NCBI GenBank assembly: GCA_019918135.1
Contig: WBZZ01003595.1
Span: 1-64,000, forward strand
Direction of reading: 5' to 3'
Source: Paulinella micropora
Taxonomy: Eukaryota; Cercozoa; Imbricatea; Euglyphida; Paulinellidae
Length of the DNA: 64,000 bases
How positions within the stretch are numbered: position 1 is the stretch's first letter; each line of letters opens with the position of its first letter. Below the pieces are notes generated by a model. That model saw nothing but the letters and a program-made list of their open reading frames with translations, did not search any database and was not told the origin of the DNA. A program made the translations under genes and the position numbers. Positions 61,276 through 64,000 of the stretch are shown here, in pieces.

Positions 61276-62624
61276 TTACTGGTAGAGGAAGGTTGTGCGC
61301 GTGGCCTGCCCGGGCGCCGTCCCCTGGGGGTGCGGCGGCAGCTTCGTCGCCAGCATCGTGCACGCTACCACTGCGTACCGACAGTTACATTTCTTCAGGA
61401 TGCTCTCGAGGCTGTCGGGGCCCGTCAACGCGTGCTGTTCCTTCTCGAGCAGGACGAGCAGATCCGGGTTCTGCTCCTCGCTGTGGATGTTGGGGCAGCA
61501 GGACACGTACGCAGTGCCCTCTTGTACGCACAGCAAGAAGAGCGCGTACACGAAGAGCGCCAGGCCCAGGGTGGCTGCCGCCACGAACATGATCTTGTAG
61601 CCGACGCAGTGGTAGTTGTCAATCAGGGCGAACTGCAGCCAGTGGTGGTTCTTGCTGCTGCCCGCGTACTGGCAGGCCAGGCCCGCCATAAAGAGCAGGT
61701 CGGACATCGCCCCGATGTTCTTCTCGTGCATCACCGTCAGGTACGCCGATTTGCGCGACTGTGCATACCAACCTGGGAAGACGTTGCCCCACCTAGTGAC
61801 TAGGCCCTGTGCATTGAAGGCGTTGCCTGCCTTGGACTTCATCACCTGTAGCAAGGGGACGCGTCGCGGTCGGAGCCAAAGACCCAGATCTAGTAGGGTA
61901 TGAAGAACATGTACACTAAGGAGGAGACCACCATGGCGGTCACCCCCAGCAGACGGACGGTCGCAACCCCGTTCTGGGCTTCCGGTAGCCAGCTGTACAT
62001 GATGCCGTAGATGGCCGAGATGGCTAGGTGTGCGAGGCCCTTGTAGATCATGAACGCGTCGCGCCCGATGGACTGCAGGGCGCGGGCCACCATCAGGACA
62101 CTCCAGTCTACCAGGACGAGCCCGAGGATGGCGTACAAGGAGAACACCGTGTTCGGAGTGCCCTGGGGCCCCCAGCGCAGCATGCCCGCGGGGAGCCCGA
62201 TGCCGCTCAGGTGGATGGACAAGAAGGTGATGGACGCCGGGAACAGCAGGCAGCCCCCTACCGTTTCCTCGGTCTGGTACGTCGTAATAATGCCGTAGAT
62301 CTTTTCTTCCTTGGAGCTCCTGGCCCAGGCGAGCGCTGCGCGGCCGCTGCACAGGCGCAGGCCGTACACCACCAGCAGAATGGTGAGGGGGGCCAGCGTG
62401 ACGAAGCTGGTGTAATGTTCAAAGCTGGACAGGGACTCGAAGCCCAGCAGCGACGCTTGTGCGTGGCCAAAATTCAAAGACTCGACCAGGCCGTTGCTGC
62501 AGGTAGCTACGCCCACGGTCTGCAGCTGGGCCCGCGCGGAGCACGACAGGCAAGTGTCGGCCGCGAGCAGTGCGTTGGCCGGGAGGACAGTGTCGTTCCA
62601 GGCTCCGAGTATGCTGTCATTCAT
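61276..62624 (-). CDS. Multi-pass membrane protein, unknown family
   Basis: The ATG at 62,624 starts MNDSILGAWNDTVLPANALL. The N-terminal ectodomain-like part has several Cys (DTCLSCSARAQ, ATCSNG). At least five clear membrane helices follow (SFVTLAPLTILLVVYGLRLC, CLLFPASITFLSIHLSGIGL, SLYAILGLVLVDWSVLMVAR, LAHLAISAIYGIMYSWL, LLGVTAMVVSSLVYMFFIPY). A second frame from about 61,900 leftward adds two more (MSDLLFMAGLACQYAG, IMFVAAATLGLALFVYALFL) and a cytoplasmic tail with Cys and charged residues. Seven or eight helices in ~440 residues recall glycoprotein M of herpesviruses or 7-TM receptors/rhodopsins, but no diagnostic residues (such as a retinal-binding Lys in the last helix) are seen. It is read in two frames (about two breaks). 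Confidence 0.55.
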
Positions 62625-62986
62625 GGCGGGGGGGAAGGGAAGGGGGGTCGTGTAAGTCCGGGCTCGCCAGTCGCTGGCGAGGGTTTTCTTTTTCCGAGCT
62701 CTGCTCCTTTGGCTCTCTCTTTACCTAGGTAGGTAAGAGGAGGCCAGCCCCGGGGGCCTGGCGAAGAGGAGGCAGGGGGAGGGGACGGGAGGGGAACGCG
62801 CGGGAGTAAGGGGTGAGGAGGGGGCCAGAGAGCGGAGGGGGTGTGGACTAGGCGGGGGAAGGAGAGGGGGCGGCCGGGGGTGTTGGCGTTGGTGGAGCGG
62901 CTGGCGCTGGAGCCCTGCGTGTTCGCGGCGCTCGCTAGCTCGCGCGCGTCGGTGCTCGGGGGGGGGGGGGGGGGGGGCTGCGCCTC
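62625..62986. promoter_or_regulatory. Promoter region of the membrane protein gene and left edge of the last gene
   Basis: Contains G/A-rich tracts (62,755-62,880) and a long G run (62,959-62,976). A short open stretch ending ALVERLALEPCVFAALASSR (62,880-62,940) may be the N-terminus of the gene at the window end. No independent gene is supported. Confidence 0.35.
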
Positions 62987-64000
62987 GTGGGGGCGGCCGG
63001 CGAAGAGCCCCGGCACCCCCTGCGCGACGTGGTCCTGCGGCACGCGGAAGCACTGGCCGAGGCCCTGTCGCAGGAATTCTTCAAGTTTGGGTTCGCGCTG
63101 CTGCGCACCCGGCCGGACGCGGTGCTGGGCGAAGTGTTGGAAGTAGTGAGCACCGCCGGCTACCAGCTCACGTACCGCGACGTGCGCGGGAGCCGGCGGT
63201 ATACCTGCAAGCGGCGGGGCGCGGCGGGGGGGGTGCGCGCGGCTGGTGGGGCCGACGGGGCCGGCGCGGCCGGGGGCAGCTCTGTTCGCCCCTGGGCGCC
63301 CTGCTGGAGCACTATGCCCTGCGGCTGCAGCTGGAGAACCTGCGCCTGGCGTACACCCTGGACCACGCCAGGGGAGCGCTGGTCCTGGGCCGGCGCCGCG
63401 AGGGCAACGTGGACCGGGCGTGGGAGAGCTGGCTGTTGCCGGGCGCGGCGGCCACGGCGGCCGTCGGGCCGGAGCCCGCGCACGCGAGGGGCGACGTGCC
63501 GGCCCGGCGCCAGCGCACGCTCCGGCGCGCGGGCGACTCGCTGCTGTGCGAACTGGCCTGCCCGCCGCTGTACATGTACCAGGTCCCGGGACAGCGCAGC
63601 GGCCGGAATGCCCCGTGCACCAGCGTGTCGGGCGCCTGTGTCACCCGCGACAACACCAACCTGGTCTATGCGCGCGAAGCCCTGCGCCCGGAGCACGAGG
63701 TCCCCTACACCCTGTGGTCCGACCTGGTGGCGCGGGTCTTTGGCCTGTCCGGCGGCGCCAGGGAGGTGTCCGCCACGCCCGAGCACGCGCTGACGGCCGG
63801 GGGGGCGCTGGCCGGCTGGGCGTTCGAGGCCCGCAGCCGTGCCCTCCGGACCGCCGTCGTGGAGCTGATCAACTACGGGCAGGCGCTGACGATCGGCCCC
63901 AGGTGCCGGGCGCTGTCGTCGCGGACGGGGCAGGGGGTCCGGCAGAGCGGGCCGACGGGCGGGCCGGCTGGCCTGTGGCACGCGCTCCCCCCCCTCGCGC
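62987..64000 (+). CDS. Unrecognised protein running off the window end (partial)
   Basis: The first part reads LRDVVLRHAEALAEALSQEF, FKFGFALLRTRPDAVLGEVL and STAGYQLTYRDVRGSRRYTC. A second frame then continues to the end of the window with LLEHYALRLQLENLRLAYTL, DSLLCELACPPLYMYQVPGQ, TNLVYAREALRPEHEVPYTL and ELINYGQALTIGPRCRALSS. The sequence is read in two frames (about one break). The combination of a GFALLR turn with short strands and the later helical/loop part is loosely reminiscent of portal proteins, but the resemblance is too weak to name. The 3' end is outside the window. Confidence 0.4.

Noticed and set aside
61276-62624. Heliorhodopsin or microbial rhodopsin
   Set aside because: No retinal-binding Lys is visible in the last helix and the helix 3 motif is absent.
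62987-64000. Portal protein
   Set aside because: Only a loose resemblance of one GFALLR-type turn; not enough to name the gene, which also runs off the window.

Overview
The window is eukaryotic-type DNA in two unlike parts. Bases 1 to about 13,095 are a decayed Ty3/Gypsy (Metaviridae-type) LTR retroelement on the + strand. It has purine-rich charged frames, a Gag-like region, a retropepsin-like patch, reverse transcriptase, RNase H, a zinc-finger integrase and a long charged tail, followed by an AT-rich non-coding end with 37-bp tandem repeats. It abuts, and seems to have inserted into, the gene for a GC-rich membrane protein whose last ~190 codons follow at 13,107-13,687.

Bases 13,100-64,000 are very GC-rich, gene-dense and mostly intronless. 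The genes lie on both strands with AATAAA/ATTAAA signals just after their stops and short G-tract-rich promoters, several of them bidirectional. Several gene types recall a large nuclear DNA virus or a virus-derived chromosomal block. There are three divergent histone-fold genes: an H3-like protein with an MTRTKRT tail at 23,143, a tandem H2A-like protein at 57,643-58,344 and an H2B-like protein at 60,240. A possible herpesvirus-type protease/scaffold gene lies at 20,713-22,721. There is also a KDKE FtsJ/cap-type 2'-O-methyltransferase (55,184), a CXXC-like zinc motif next to a kinase-like fold (36,708), a tandem bHLH-like DNA-binding candidate (28,025), an F-box/LRR protein and long LRR arrays, and an eight-helix-type membrane protein at the right end. 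I infer a mirusvirus/herpesvirus-like (Duplodnaviria-like) element, or a host chromosome carrying one. I found no convincing major capsid, terminase or DNA polymerase gene here, so this remains a hypothesis. Many loci are read in more than one frame, which fits decay, homopolymer length error or unrecognised introns.

The middle (33.9-51.9 kb) holds a family of six secreted PKD-like plus BspA/DUF285-repeat proteins, with a seventh, more distant member at 14.3 kb. One is intact (38,474-40,720); the others are broken, fused or internally shortened, which points to recombination within the array. Four copies share a conserved intergenic block (poly(A) signal plus an ACGTCCAC box) and four share a GCTAAACCAC box just before the start codon. 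One family member (49.2-50.6 kb) is bracketed by two ~1.1-kb units in opposite orientation. Each unit is itself a large imperfect palindrome with an AT-rich centre, mirror-placed pyrimidine/purine tracts and arrays of a TGCCACC motif. The layout resembles a herpesvirus-type replication origin, or alternatively a pair of foldback elements.

The exact host cannot be named from the sequence. A protist or other microbial eukaryote with a GC-rich, G-homopolymer-rich genome fits best.
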